Assembly (NCBI GenBank): GCA_947501845.1
Contig: CANMXP010000002.1
Span: 248,001-312,000 of the forward strand
DNA: 64,000 nucleotides
Origin: an uncultured Flavobacteriaceae bacterium
GTDB taxonomy: Bacteria; Bacteroidota; Bacteroidia; Flavobacteriales; Flavobacteriaceae
Direction: 5' to 3'
Shown here: one piece after another, positions 8,603 to 18,367 of the stretch
How the letters are laid out: every line of letters begins with the position of its first letter
Position numbering within the stretch: the first letter of the stretch is position 1
Made by a program: the position numbers and the translations under genes
Notes under the pieces: model-generated
Database searches by the model: none
What the model saw: the letters and a program-made list of their open reading frames with translations, nothing else
What the model was told of the DNA's origin: nothing

Positions 8603-10501
8603 TTAATTTATAATAGTAAATTCACAGCGCCTGTTAACGTCATACGCTTCGTCTGTACAGATTCCTTCTTTAACACATTCGTTAAGCGGTTGCATTTCTC
8701 CGTAACCAATGCTTTTTAATCGGTTTCTGTCAATGTCCTTACTTACTAAATATTCTAAAGTGGATGCTGCTCGACTTTTAGACAAACTTAGGTTATATTG
8801 ATCTGGACCTCGTGCATCTGTATGTGCAGAGACTTCGACTTCCATGTCTGGGTATTTTTTCATTAAATCTACAAGTACATTTAAAGTTGTTGCGGCATCT
8901 TCACGAATATTCGATTTATCGAAATCGAAATAGATTTTGTCCAATTGGATTTGTACATCGCCTTTTTCGTTTTCTTTTACTCGTTCTTCTGCATTTACAT
9001 ACGCTTCTAAAGTTAAATAAATATTATGGCTTATTTTACCTTTACTATCTGTAGAAAATTCAACATCTTGTGGAATGTATGCTTTTCGTGTTCCGCGGAC
9101 TTTATATTTTTTATTAGGTTCTATTTTAAATAGGTAACCTGCTTTTTCACCTACTAGAGTATCCTGAATTACTGTACCTGTTTCATCAAATAATGTTACT
9201 AAAGAACCTGCTAGTAATTCTTTACTACTTTTATCTTGTACAATTCCTTCTACCAAATATTTGGTTAAAATATTTTCTTCTCTTACAAAACCATACAGCC
9301 TATCGTAACCATTTCTATTTGACGACACATACCCGCTATTATTTTTTTCTCTTATTGTGTATGCAAAATCGTCTAAGCTACTATTTATAGTGCCTCCTAA
9401 GTTTATAGGTTTGCCAAAACGACCATTTACCATATTGCTTCTAAGCACATCTAAACCACCATATCCTTGATGACCGTCTGATGAAAAATATAACACATCT
9501 AAATCGCTAATGTAAGGGAATTGTTCACGGTGTTTTGTATTTACTTTATCGCCTAGATTTTCTGGCTCACTGTAAGTTCCATCATCGTTTATAGCTACTT
9601 TGTAAATATCGAACCCTCCAATAGTTCCAGGCATATCGCTGGCAAAATAAAGTGTTTTCCCATCTTTACTTAAGGTTGGGTGTTCTGTGCTGTATGCATT
9701 TGAATTGAATGGCAATTCTGTAACATGAGTCCAGATATTATCTACTAACTCTGCTCTAAAAATTTTAATATGTGCAATTCTTTCCTCGTCCGTTTTAGTG
9801 CGCGTTTTATTGGTTCTATTGAAATACATCGTTTTACCATCGCTACTAAATGTAGCATTACTTTCATGGGAATCTGTATTTATTTCATCTGAAAAAGGTA
9901 TAATATTCTCCAAAGTTCCACTATCGGTTATTGTTGCTTTATACAAATCTAAATATGGTAAATTATTCCATGAATAAGATGGATTTTTACTATTTCTTGC
10001 TGAAGCAAAAGCCACTTTATCATCACCAAAGAATGACAAACCAAAATCGCTGGTTGAATTGGCACTTTCAATTTGTTTTAGTTTAAATGTATGCGGCGTT
10101 GTTTTATCTAAAGCATCCATAAAAACAGGGGTATTTATTCTTTTATTGTAATATCTACTTAAATGAAAATCGGCATCTTTATAATTTTTAGTTCCTTTTA
10201 AAGCTTGTGCGTATCTAAAATGCAATTCAATATCTATAGAATCCCCATAAGTTACAAATAGCTCACGATACGTCTTTATAGCTTTTTGTAGATTAGCATT
10301 GTAATAATAACTATCTGCCAAATTTTGAAGTACTTCTTGAGTACGTTCTTTCTTTTCATAAATTTGGGCCGCTTCAATATAAGCTCTCATTTCGAAAAGT
10401 TTATTAGCTCTTTTTAAATTTCCTTTTTGTGCTAATGCCATTCCACTAACTAATAAAAGGCTTGCAAGTATGTATATTTGTTTCTTCATAATTGTAATCA
10501 T
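8603..10501 (-). CDS. OmpA-family protein with TPR, PD40 propeller and carboxypeptidase-like domain
   Basis: A 632-residue exported protein. After a signal peptide (start either at 10501 or, equally plausible and more typical, at the internal ATG ending at 10489, giving MKKQIYILASL) there are TPR-like helices to about residue 130. A WD40/PD40-type propeller follows, with repeats such as DGKTMYFNR, DGKTLYFASD and DVLYFSSDG. Then comes a CarboxypepD_reg-like beta sandwich and a C-terminal OmpA peptidoglycan-binding domain (FDFDKSNIRE, ISAHTD-like VSAHTDARG, YNLSLSKSRA). This architecture regularly accompanies PorP/SprF genes in Flavobacteria and is related to the periplasmic linker PorE. It probably anchors the T9SS-associated complex to peptidoglycan. 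It is the last gene of a three-gene operon, 5 bp after the PorP/SprF gene. Confidence 0.92.
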   Translation of the reverse strand: MITIMKKQIYILASLLLVSGMALAQKGNLKRANKLFEMRAYIEAAQIYEKKERTQEVLQNLADSYYYNANLQKAIKTYRELFVTYGDSIDIELHFRYAQALKGTKNYKDADFHLSRYYNKRINTPVFMDALDKTTPHTFKLKQIESANSTSDFGLSFFGDDKVAFASARNSKNPSYSWNNLPYLDLYKATITDSGTLENIIPFSDEINTDSHESNATFSSDGKTMYFNRTNKTRTKTDEERIAHIKIFRAELVDNIWTHVTELPFNSNAYSTEHPTLSKDGKTLYFASDMPGTIGGFDIYKVAINDDGTYSEPENLGDKVNTKHREQFPYISDLDVLYFSSDGHQGYGGLDVLRSNMVNGRFGKPINLGGTINSSLDDFAYTIREKNNSGYVSSNRNGYDRLYGFVREENILTKYLVEGIVQDKSSKELLAGSLVTLFDETGTVIQDTLVGEKAGYLFKIEPNKKYKVRGTRKAYIPQDVEFSTDSKGKISHNIYLTLEAYVNAEERVKENEKGDVQIQLDKIYFDFDKSNIREDAATTLNVLVDLMKKYPDMEVEVSAHTDARGPDQYNLSLSKSRAASTLEYLVSKDIDRNRLKSIGYGEMQPLNECVKEGICTDEAYDVNRRCEFTIIN

Positions 10502-10506
10502 TTTGG

Positions 10507-11463
10507 TTAGAAGAACCTAGGTGAACGGTCGTACCCTCCTTTGAGCCCGAATAAATCAACATCAAACAAAATAAATATTTCATGAGATCCTGAATTGAAA
10601 TCACCTAACGTCGTGGTTGTAAAATCGTAAGCGTAACCAATTTTTAATTCTGGTGTTATTCTAAAACTTGCTAATCCACTTATTGCATCATCTAATCGGT
10701 ATCCTAAACCTACTTCTAATCTGTCGTTAAACAACACATTAGCTGTTATATCTAAGGCTAAAGGAGCACCTCTAACTGATTTTGCCATAAATGCTGGTTT
10801 AAATTTTAAATCTCTGTTAATGTCAAATACATAACCTCCTGTTAAAAAATAGTGAATATCCTGAACACCTGTAGATTTTACACCGTTCTCCGTTTCTATA
10901 TGTTTTGTTGTTAACAGATTTGGAGCAGATAAACCAATATAATAGTTTTCGGTAAAATAAAATGCTCCAATTCCTAGATTAGGAAATGTTTTATTGATGT
11001 TTTCATTAAAGGCCACATCGGTTGTTACGTTACCCGATTGCAAATTAAAGCCATCGAAGTTGACATCAAATAAGGTAAACCCTGCTTTAATACCAAGGGA
11101 TAATTTTGCTTCGAATCCTACTGGTAATACATAAGCAAAATCTGCATAAATATTATTTTCACTTACAACATCTCCTATATTATCATTTGTAAAGGAAATA
11201 CCGATTTCTATTTTTTCATTTATAGGTGTATGAGCGAAAAAGGTTCCTGTTTTAGGAGCACCTTCAACACCAACCCATTGGGTTCTATACAAGCCTCCTA
11301 AATTTAGAATCGCTTCATCTGTTGTTGCATAAGCTGGATTAATAACGCTCATGTTATACATATACTGTGTAAATTGAGGGTCTTGTTGTGCTATACTTTG
11401 AAATGACAAGAGCGTCAAACTTAACAAAGCAGCTATTCTATGATATATATTTAAATTTTTCAT
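10507..11463 (-). CDS. PorP/SprF family type IX secretion system outer membrane protein
   Basis: A 318-residue predicted outer-membrane beta-barrel. A signal peptide (about residues 1-25) ends in IAQ and is followed by the family's hallmark QDPQFTQYMYN and NPAYA. The C-terminal half consists of alternating amphipathic strands. In Flavobacterium johnsoniae, SprF-type proteins assist surface display of specific type B-sorted cargo such as SprB. Here the gene lies directly downstream of a SprB-like gene (28 bp gap) and upstream of an OmpA-family gene, the usual order. I infer that it serves the 1565-residue cargo next to it. A specific gene symbol is not given because many paralogs exist per genome. 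Confidence 0.94.
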   Translation of the reverse strand: MKNLNIYHRIAALLSLTLLSFQSIAQQDPQFTQYMYNMSVINPAYATTDEAILNLGGLYRTQWVGVEGAPKTGTFFAHTPINEKIEIGISFTNDNIGDVVSENNIYADFAYVLPVGFEAKLSLGIKAGFTLFDVNFDGFNLQSGNVTTDVAFNENINKTFPNLGIGAFYFTENYYIGLSAPNLLTTKHIETENGVKSTGVQDIHYFLTGGYVFDINRDLKFKPAFMAKSVRGAPLALDITANVLFNDRLEVGLGYRLDDAISGLASFRITPELKIGYAYDFTTTTLGDFNSGSHEIFILFDVDLFGLKGGYDRSPRFF

Positions 11464-11491
11464 CGTTCTTAAATTTTGCTTTATCTATAAA

Positions 11492-14400
11492 TTATCTGCT
11501 TAAGTATAAGCGTCCTTGTTCTGGTTTATTTTCTCCATCATTGAAATAGAAAATATAATAATAGACTCCTACTGGTAAATCTCCACTTCCAATTGTTCTG
11601 GATTGATTGGATGTACCATCAAATCTTGGTGTACTGGAATTTCCTTTGTAAACAATGTTTCCGTAACGATTAAATATCTCTATTACAAAGTCTGGATATA
11701 GAATATGTAGATTATCAAAATCGTACGTGTCATTAGTACCATCGTCATTTGGAGAGAACCCATCTGGAAGTATCAATTTACCACAAGAGGTTAAATCTGT
11801 AGTAATCGCTAAACGCACGCTGCTTTCACAACCTGTTGTAGCATCTACCAAGGCGGCATAATAAGTAATGGCGTTATTTAAAATAGCACTGTCTGGAATA
11901 ACCGAACCATTTGTTGGGGAATCGTACCAAACTATATTATCTGTTGATGCATTATATTCCGTAATGTTTAATGACATATCATTGATTGTTGGACCATCAT
12001 TGATACAGTATTCTGCAGCTGTATTAAGTAATGTTGGCGTTGCTGTATCATTAATAGTAACATCAACTTGAACACTTATTGAAGACTCGCAACCAGAGCC
12101 ATTTGTCTGCGTTGCATAATAATCTTCACCATCTACCAAAGTATCTGTGGTATTAAGCGGTGTTGTTAAAGCCGAATCTTCATACCAGATAACCGTTCCA
12201 GTGACTGTTAAAGCTGAATCTAAGTCTGCCACTGTTGGGTTATCAACCAAACAAAATTCCATTGCTGCATTATTAACAACTGGTGGTGAGCTATCATCAA
12301 CGGTTACTGTTATAGATGCGGTAGCATCTGTTAAACATGGTGATGTTGCTGCAACCATATACGTGTAAACATCTGCGGCATCTACTAAAGGATCAAAAAC
12401 ACCTGTTCCACTAGCCAATGCTGGTGACCAGGTTCCTCCAGTATCGGCACTTCCTAATAAACTAAACAAATCTGTTGGGCCATCAATCACACAAATTAAA
12501 GTAGCGTTATCGGCCCCTGCATTTGGTGCTGGCGTTACCGTTACAATAACTTCGCTGCTTGAAGTTCCGCACGCATTAGTATGCGTATATGTATATGTGC
12601 CATCTGGATCGACCAATGGATCAAAAACACCTGTTCCACTAGTTAATGCTGGTGACCAGGTCCCCCCTGGATCTGCGCCTCCTAAAAGCGTGAACAAGTC
12701 TGTTGTTCCATTATTGTCACAAACATCTAAAGTATTATCAGTTCCCGCGTTTAAAGGTTCGTCTATTGTAACTGTTATAGTTGTACTGTCATCTATACAT
12801 GGCGAAGATGCTGTTACATGGTATGTAAATTGATAATTATTAGCACTAAAACCTGTGACATCGTATGCCGTTGGAGTTACTACTGCTGTTCCTGTATTGT
12901 CTGAACCTTCATACCAGATTCCACCACTGTCTTGAGAACCATCTAAACCATCAAAAAGATTTATTGTCGTATTATTACACTCTGAAATCCCTGGATTGCT
13001 AGCAAGCCCAGCATTTGGAGATTGATAAATTGTGGCGATGACTTCTGTTCTAATTGAGGACTCACAACCCGTAGTTGCATCTGTTTGAGTTGCATAATAG
13101 TTTTCGCCATCTACTAAAGCTATTGTCCCTCCTAAAGCTGCTCCTCCTGTTGCATCATCATACCATGCTATAGTGGTGCCTGTTGCTACCAAATCGGCAA
13201 TGGTTGCTGTGTCACAAAACTCTTGAGTCGCTGTTGCCGTTGGTGCTGGTGTATCGTTTATTATAATTGATACGGTGACATTAGTATCGTCACAAGTACC
13301 AATAGCATCTACATCAAATGTAAAATTATAGGTTCCTGCTGCAAGACCATCAATTGTTACTAGGTTTACCGATAATGCCCCTGAGGCATCGTCGTCGTTC
13401 CATACTCCTGTTTGATCTTCACCTGTCAACAAATCAAATAAATCTACTGTTTGAGCTGCTGTAATATCTATAACACAAAACTCTGGAAAAGGTGTAATTG
13501 GTGTTCCTGATTCTGGAGCATCATTAACGGTAATGGTTACTGTTGAGCTATTGATACATCCATTCACATCTGTGATACTGTAGGTAAAGCTATAAGAACC
13601 TATAGCTAAAGCTGTTAAATCTACATTACTTACATTTAATGCACCTGAAGCATTATCATCTGTCCAAGTGCCTCCTCCATCTTCTCCTGTAAGCTGACCG
13701 AATAGGTCTAAAGGCGAATTCGCTACCAATTCATTTTCGCAGTATATCGCTGGTGTTGGTGTTCCTGTATTGGGCAATGGGTTTATTGTAACCTGGACTG
13801 TTACCAAGGCATCATCGCATGTATTAATGGGGTCTACATCAAACGTGAAATTATAAGTCCCTGCTGTTAATATAGACAGGTCTGTTGGATTGGCCACTGT
13901 TGGTCCAGAAGTATCGGTACCCGAATACCAGGTTCCCGTTTGATCTTCTCCTGTTAACAAATCAAACAAATCGTAATTTGATGGTGCTGTTCCTTCACAA
14001 AAATCTGGAAAAGGTGTAATTGGTGCTCCTGATTCTGGAGCATCATTAACGGTAATGGTTACTGTTGAGCTATTCATACATCCATTCACATCTGTGATAC
14101 TGTAGGTAAAGCTATAAGAGTCTATTGTTAAAACTGTTAAATCGACATTGCTTACATTTAATGCTCCTGATGCATTATCGTCTGTCCAAGTGCCTCCGCC
14201 ATCTTCTCCTGTAAGCTGACCGAACAGGTCTAAAGGCGAATTCGCTACCAATTCATTTTCACAGTATATCGCTGGCGTTGGTGTTCCAGTATTGGGCAAT
14301 GGGTTTATTGTAACCTGGACTGTTACCAAGGCATCATCGCATGTATTAATGGGGTCTACATCAAACGTGAAATTATAAGTCCCTGCTGTTAATATAGACA

Positions 14401-16189
14401 GGTCTGTTGGATTGGCCACTGTTGGTCCAGAAGTATCGGTACCCGAATACCAGGTTCCCGTTTGATCTTCTCCTGTCAATAAATCAAACAAATCGTAATT
14501 TGATGGTGCTGTTCCTTCACAAAAATCTGGAAAAGTTCCAATTGGTGTTCCTGATTCTGGAGCAGGTTCAACTGTTATTGTTATGGGTTCTGTATCAGAA
14601 CAAGTACCGTTATCAATGGTATAATTAAAAGTATAAGGACTTCCTGTTACCGTAAGCCCCGTAATATTTATAGGATTTGTTACTGGGGTATTTGTTGCAT
14701 CTGTCCAAGTACCACTATTATTATCTTGAGACCCGTCTAAAGCATTAAATAGATTATAAGGCGAATTTGTTGCTAAGTTATTTTCACAAAATATAGCATT
14801 TATGGCGGTTCCCGCATTGGGATCTGCTAACACAACAACCTGAACAGTTGTAGATTCTTCGGTACAAGGCGTTAAAAAATTCTGTGTATATGTAAAATTA
14901 TAAGTTCCTGTTGTAAAAGCACCAGTACTTAAATCTATTGGAGAAGTGACTATGGGATCTGTACTTAAAAGTCCTTGAGTCCATTGTCCATTAGGATCAT
15001 GATTTTCTAATAGAGTTGCTAAGTCAAAATTTGATGATAAGCCTGACTCACAAAATGTTGCCGGGTTTGCTCCCGATGGATTTCCTGAAGATAATGGTTC
15101 GTAAATTGTAATTGCTACGGTTGAAATTCCTGGCGGGCAAACACCTGCTGTTGGAATGGTATAGGTAAACACATGTGTTCCTGCAATTAAAGTTGAGATA
15201 TTTACCGTTCCCAAATGTCCATTGGTTGTCGTTAAAGGTCCAGTCCAATTGCCTGTTGTTTGTGGAAAACCTCCCAATTCATCAAACAAATCGAAATCTG
15301 TAGCAAGTATATTATCTTCGCAAAATTGCATAGTTCCTGATGATCCTGCATCTACTGGAGTATCAATATTTACGGTTACAGGTATTGGATTACTATCACA
15401 GAATATATCATCTATTTGGACATAATATGTATTCCCATCTACTAATGGTGTTGTTAGCGGTAATGAAGGCAATACGGGGTTACCAAAACCATCAAGGCCA
15501 GAATACCAATTAATATTAGTCGCAAGAGTACCTGTATCCAAATCAGCCAATGTAGGGTTCGTACTAGCACAAAATTCTTGTGGACTAGCGGGTGTTGGAT
15601 CTTGTGGCGCACTAATTACAAATATTTGGCCAGGTTCAAATTGACTTCTACAGCCTAAATTATCTATAAATACAACAAGCACATTTGTTCCCAAAAGGGG
15701 CAACACATCTGTAGGGTTAGCTAGCGTGGGTGGTGCAGTTCCATAATAGACTTCTACACTACCACCTGAAGGAATACTAGGTGCCAATACATCGTCTATA
15801 TAATCTTGAACAATTGGGTTGGTATTACTACAGTAAATGCGATCTAAAAACCGTCCTGTTGGATCTACTGTAAAATTTACGGCTATAGATGCTCTGGAAC
15901 CACAAGAGCCAGAGTTATCATCAGCATAATAGGTACCTTCAATAACGAGTCCCGTTGGGTCAAATGGAACACCTCCTGTTGACACATCGTACCATACTAT
16001 GCCATTACCTCCATCGGTTGCATAAGCATTTAAATCATTAAAAGTAAACCCAGATGCATTACAAATAGCAGGTGGGGCTGGATCTGCTATTGTAGGACAC
16101 TGCGCATAAACTGACAATGAAGTGTATAATAACAGTAACATATAGAATATATTTTTCAATACATTTCTAAATAGTAATGTTGTTTTCAT
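11492..16189 (-). CDS. SprB-like giant surface protein with gliding-motility-associated (type B) C-terminal domain
   Basis: A 1565-residue exported protein with a signal peptide (residues 1 to about 29, ending VYAQ). It consists of many Ig-like beta-sandwich repeats of about 80-90 residues. Recurrent signatures are FCEGTAPSNYDLFDLLTGED, TGTYNFTFDVD and NGCxSSxxVTITVN, and each unit has a pair of cysteines. The last 85 residues form the CHU_C / T9SS type B sorting domain (LPDGFSPNDDGTNDTYDF, EIFNRYGNIVYKG, PVGVYYYIFYF). Family knowledge: such proteins are adhesins moved on or attached to the cell surface by the T9SS. It heads the operon with PorP/SprF and OmpA-type genes. The start codon is preceded by a 20-bp interrupted palindrome (16209-16228). 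A role in gliding specifically is inference. Confidence 0.92.
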   Translation of the reverse strand: MKTTLLFRNVLKNIFYMLLLLYTSLSVYAQCPTIADPAPPAICNASGFTFNDLNAYATDGGNGIVWYDVSTGGVPFDPTGLVIEGTYYADDNSGSCGSRASIAVNFTVDPTGRFLDRIYCSNTNPIVQDYIDDVLAPSIPSGGSVEVYYGTAPPTLANPTDVLPLLGTNVLVVFIDNLGCRSQFEPGQIFVISAPQDPTPASPQEFCASTNPTLADLDTGTLATNINWYSGLDGFGNPVLPSLPLTTPLVDGNTYYVQIDDIFCDSNPIPVTVNIDTPVDAGSSGTMQFCEDNILATDFDLFDELGGFPQTTGNWTGPLTTTNGHLGTVNISTLIAGTHVFTYTIPTAGVCPPGISTVAITIYEPLSSGNPSGANPATFCESGLSSNFDLATLLENHDPNGQWTQGLLSTDPIVTSPIDLSTGAFTTGTYNFTYTQNFLTPCTEESTTVQVVVLADPNAGTAINAIFCENNLATNSPYNLFNALDGSQDNNSGTWTDATNTPVTNPINITGLTVTGSPYTFNYTIDNGTCSDTEPITITVEPAPESGTPIGTFPDFCEGTAPSNYDLFDLLTGEDQTGTWYSGTDTSGPTVANPTDLSILTAGTYNFTFDVDPINTCDDALVTVQVTINPLPNTGTPTPAIYCENELVANSPLDLFGQLTGEDGGGTWTDDNASGALNVSNVDLTVLTIDSYSFTYSITDVNGCMNSSTVTITVNDAPESGAPITPFPDFCEGTAPSNYDLFDLLTGEDQTGTWYSGTDTSGPTVANPTDLSILTAGTYNFTFDVDPINTCDDALVTVQVTINPLPNTGTPTPAIYCENELVANSPLDLFGQLTGEDGGGTWTDDNASGALNVSNVDLTALAIGSYSFTYSITDVNGCINSSTVTITVNDAPESGTPITPFPEFCVIDITAAQTVDLFDLLTGEDQTGVWNDDDASGALSVNLVTIDGLAAGTYNFTFDVDAIGTCDDTNVTVSIIINDTPAPTATATQEFCDTATIADLVATGTTIAWYDDATGGAALGGTIALVDGENYYATQTDATTGCESSIRTEVIATIYQSPNAGLASNPGISECNNTTINLFDGLDGSQDSGGIWYEGSDNTGTAVVTPTAYDVTGFSANNYQFTYHVTASSPCIDDSTTITVTIDEPLNAGTDNTLDVCDNNGTTDLFTLLGGADPGGTWSPALTSGTGVFDPLVDPDGTYTYTHTNACGTSSSEVIVTVTPAPNAGADNATLICVIDGPTDLFSLLGSADTGGTWSPALASGTGVFDPLVDAADVYTYMVAATSPCLTDATASITVTVDDSSPPVVNNAAMEFCLVDNPTVADLDSALTVTGTVIWYEDSALTTPLNTTDTLVDGEDYYATQTNGSGCESSISVQVDVTINDTATPTLLNTAAEYCINDGPTINDMSLNITEYNASTDNIVWYDSPTNGSVIPDSAILNNAITYYAALVDATTGCESSVRLAITTDLTSCGKLILPDGFSPNDDGTNDTYDFDNLHILYPDFVIEIFNRYGNIVYKGNSSTPRFDGTSNQSRTIGSGDLPVGVYYYIFYFNDGENKPEQGRLYLSR
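13487..14530 (-). repeat. Two tandem 522-bp repeats inside the SprB-like gene
   Basis: The segment beginning CATCATTAACGGTAATGG occurs at 13519 and again at 14041, an exact 522-bp (174-codon) offset, and the surrounding sequence is nearly identical over the unit. Each unit encodes two Ig-like domains. A shorter partial continuation is visible to about 14530. This indicates a recent in-frame duplication. Confidence 0.85.
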
Positions 16190-16208
16190 AATCGAAAATT
16201 TAGATTCA

Positions 16209-16228
16209 TATCATAATAGCTTATGATA
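16209..16228. promoter_or_regulatory. Interrupted palindrome in leader of the SprB-like operon
   Basis: TATCATAA-TAGC-TTATGATA has two perfect 8-bp arms around 4 bases. It sits about 20 bp upstream of the ATG. It could be a dimeric operator site or an mRNA hairpin next to the ribosome-binding region. The function is not known. Confidence 0.35.
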
Positions 16229-16476
16229 AAATGTGTTATCCTTTACCAAAAAATTTAACATAAAGTTTTCCACAAATTAATATAACGTGCAATTTAACGT
16301 ATTTTTATGCACTTAATCGATTATTTTGATAATATTTTACGCTTTGTCGATAAAATGTGTGTTTTAGCGGTTCGAGAAGTTTTTTTGAATCGTTTTTAGA
16401 ACCTGAATTCTTGTTTGTTGGATTTTTTTGAAGTCTTATTCTTACGTAAAAAAGTGAAGAAAGAGAATAAGTTACT

Positions 16477-16516
16477 AAAAGTCAAAGCCTTTCTGAATTA
16501 GAAAGGCTTTGACTTT
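16477..16516 (-). terminator. Rho-independent terminator of the act-cox operon
   Basis: A long perfect stem of about 17 bp, AAAAGTCAAAGCCTTTC paired with its complement across a 7-base loop, follows the coxA stop codon by about 30 bp. A U-rich context flanks the stem on both strands, so it may act in either direction. Confidence 0.88.
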
Positions 16517-16546
16517 TATATTAAAAAACTATGTTTATTTAGTATA

Positions 16547-18340
16547 CTAATGCTGTAATTCTTCCTCACCTTCTTTTAGAGGAATGTTTTGAGGAACAAA
16601 ATCTACATCATGTCCTGGTTTGCTATAATCGTATGCCCAACGATGTACATGAGGGATTTCGCCTGGCCAATTTCCATGCATATGTTCTACAGGTGCTGTC
16701 CATTCTAATGTTGTAGACTTCCATGGGTTTTGTGGTGCTTTCTTTCCAAAGAAAATACTACTAAAGAAGTTATATAAGTAAACAATTTGAACAACGCCTC
16801 CTATTAAAGCAAATATGGTGATGATAACGTTTACATTTGCTAGGTCGTCAAACAAAGGGAAATTACTGTTTGTATAATAACGACGTGGTAATCCTGCCAT
16901 ACCTATAAAATGCATTGGGAAAAACACACCGTAAGCACATACTGCAGTAATCCAAAAGTGAATATATCCTAAGTTTTTATTTAACATTTTTCCAAACATT
17001 TTTGGGTACCAATGATAAATTCCTGCAAACATACCATACAAAGCCGATATACCCATTACTAAATGGAAGTGAGCAACTACAAAATAAGTATCATGAACAT
17101 TGATGTCTAGAGCACTGTCACCTAGAATAATCCCTGTTAAACCACCTGTAATGAATGTAGATACAAAACCAATGGAAAATAACATGGCTGGGTTCATTTG
17201 TAAATTCCCTTTCCAGAGCGTTGTTATCCAGTTAAATGCTTTAACTGCAGATGGTATTGCAATTAATAACGTTGTAAATGTAAATACTGATCCTAAAAAT
17301 GGGTTCATACCTGAGATAAACATATGGTGTCCCCATACGATTGTAGATAAGAATGCAATGGCCAATATTGAAGCAATCATAGCACGATATCCAAAAATTG
17401 GCTTACGTGAATTGGATGCCATTATTTCGGACACCAGTCCCATTGCAGGTAATATCACAATATATACTTCTGGATGCCCTAAGAACCAAAATAAATGTTC
17501 GAATAAAACAGGAGATCCACCTTGATAATGTAATACTTCTCCTTGAATAAATATATCTGATAAGAAGAATGATGTTCCAAAACTTCTATCCATTATTAAT
17601 AATAAAGCTGCTGATAATAATACAGGGAAGGAAATAACTCCAATAACAGCAGTTATAAAAAACGCCCAAATAGTTAATGGCAGTCTAGTCATAGACATCC
17701 CTTTGGTACGTAAGTTAATGACAGTAACAATATAGTTAAGTGATCCTAATAATGAAGAGGCAATGAATATAGCCATAGATACTAACCATAGCGTCATACC
17801 CATACCAGAACCTCCTTGAGCCATTGGTAAAGCACTTAATGGCGGATAAATGGTCCATCCTGCTGCTGCAGGTCCAGCTTCAACAAATAAAGATATTACC
17901 ATGATTATACTTGACAAGAAGAATAACCAATAGGATACCATGTTTAAAAAACCTGATGCCATATCACGTGCACCAATTTGTAACGGGATTAATAAGTTAC
18001 TAAATGTACCACTTAAGCCAGCAGTTAATACAAAGAATACCATAATAGTACCATGTATGGTTACTAGTGCCAGATAAATATCTGCATCCATAACACCATC
18101 TGGTGCCCATTTACCTAATAATGCTTCAAACAATACATTAGGTTCTTCTGGCCATGCGATTTGCATACGAAACATCATAGACATTAACACCCCTATAACA
18201 CCCATAATGGTACCAGTAATTAGGTACTGTTTAGCAATCATTTTATGGTCTTGACTAAATATATATTTAGTTACAAACGTTTCTTTATGATGATGTCCGT
18301 GGTCGTCGTCGTTTGCGTGAGTATCTGCGTGTGCTGACAT
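16547..18340 (-). CDS. ctaD: Cytochrome c oxidase subunit I
   Basis: This is the catalytic subunit of a heme-copper oxygen reductase, an integral inner-membrane protein that reduces O2 to water and pumps protons. The 597 residues include a His-rich N-terminal tail (residues 5-19) followed by about 12 membrane spans. Ligand motifs are visible: TIHGT (heme a histidine near residue 96), GHPEVY near 289-293 (CuB histidine and the His-Tyr crosslink), WGHHMF (CuB histidine pair), and HDTYFVVAHFHLV (heme a3 and heme a histidines). The HPEVY motif places it among A-type oxidases. It is the last gene of the act-cox operon, 27 bp after coxB, and ends before a strong terminator. Subunit III is not in the window. 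Confidence 0.97.
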   Translation of the reverse strand: MSAHADTHANDDDHGHHHKETFVTKYIFSQDHKMIAKQYLITGTIMGVIGVLMSMMFRMQIAWPEEPNVLFEALLGKWAPDGVMDADIYLALVTIHGTIMVFFVLTAGLSGTFSNLLIPLQIGARDMASGFLNMVSYWLFFLSSIIMVISLFVEAGPAAAGWTIYPPLSALPMAQGGSGMGMTLWLVSMAIFIASSLLGSLNYIVTVINLRTKGMSMTRLPLTIWAFFITAVIGVISFPVLLSAALLLIMDRSFGTSFFLSDIFIQGEVLHYQGGSPVLFEHLFWFLGHPEVYIVILPAMGLVSEIMASNSRKPIFGYRAMIASILAIAFLSTIVWGHHMFISGMNPFLGSVFTFTTLLIAIPSAVKAFNWITTLWKGNLQMNPAMLFSIGFVSTFITGGLTGIILGDSALDINVHDTYFVVAHFHLVMGISALYGMFAGIYHWYPKMFGKMLNKNLGYIHFWITAVCAYGVFFPMHFIGMAGLPRRYYTNSNFPLFDDLANVNVIITIFALIGGVVQIVYLYNFFSSIFFGKKAPQNPWKSTTLEWTAPVEHMHGNWPGEIPHVHRWAYDYSKPGHDVDFVPQNIPLKEGEEELQH

Positions 18341-18367
18341 AATCTTATATCGTTTTTATCTTTTAAA

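Larger units (their letters stand above)
16190..16546. other. 357-bp intergenic region: leader of the sprB-like operon and terminator of the cox operon
   Basis: No coding potential is seen. The region separates the end of the respiratory operon from the SprB-like operon; both are on the minus strand. It contains the cox terminator (16477-16516) and, 20 bp before the SprB-like start codon, a perfect interrupted palindrome (16209-16228). A convincing TAnnTTTG promoter box was not found on the minus strand; TTAATTTG near 16280-16290 is the closest match. Confidence 0.6.

Noticed and set aside
17100-17525. 141-codon plus-strand frame opposite coxA
   Set aside because: It is antisense to the conserved metal-ligand region of coxA and has no independent support.
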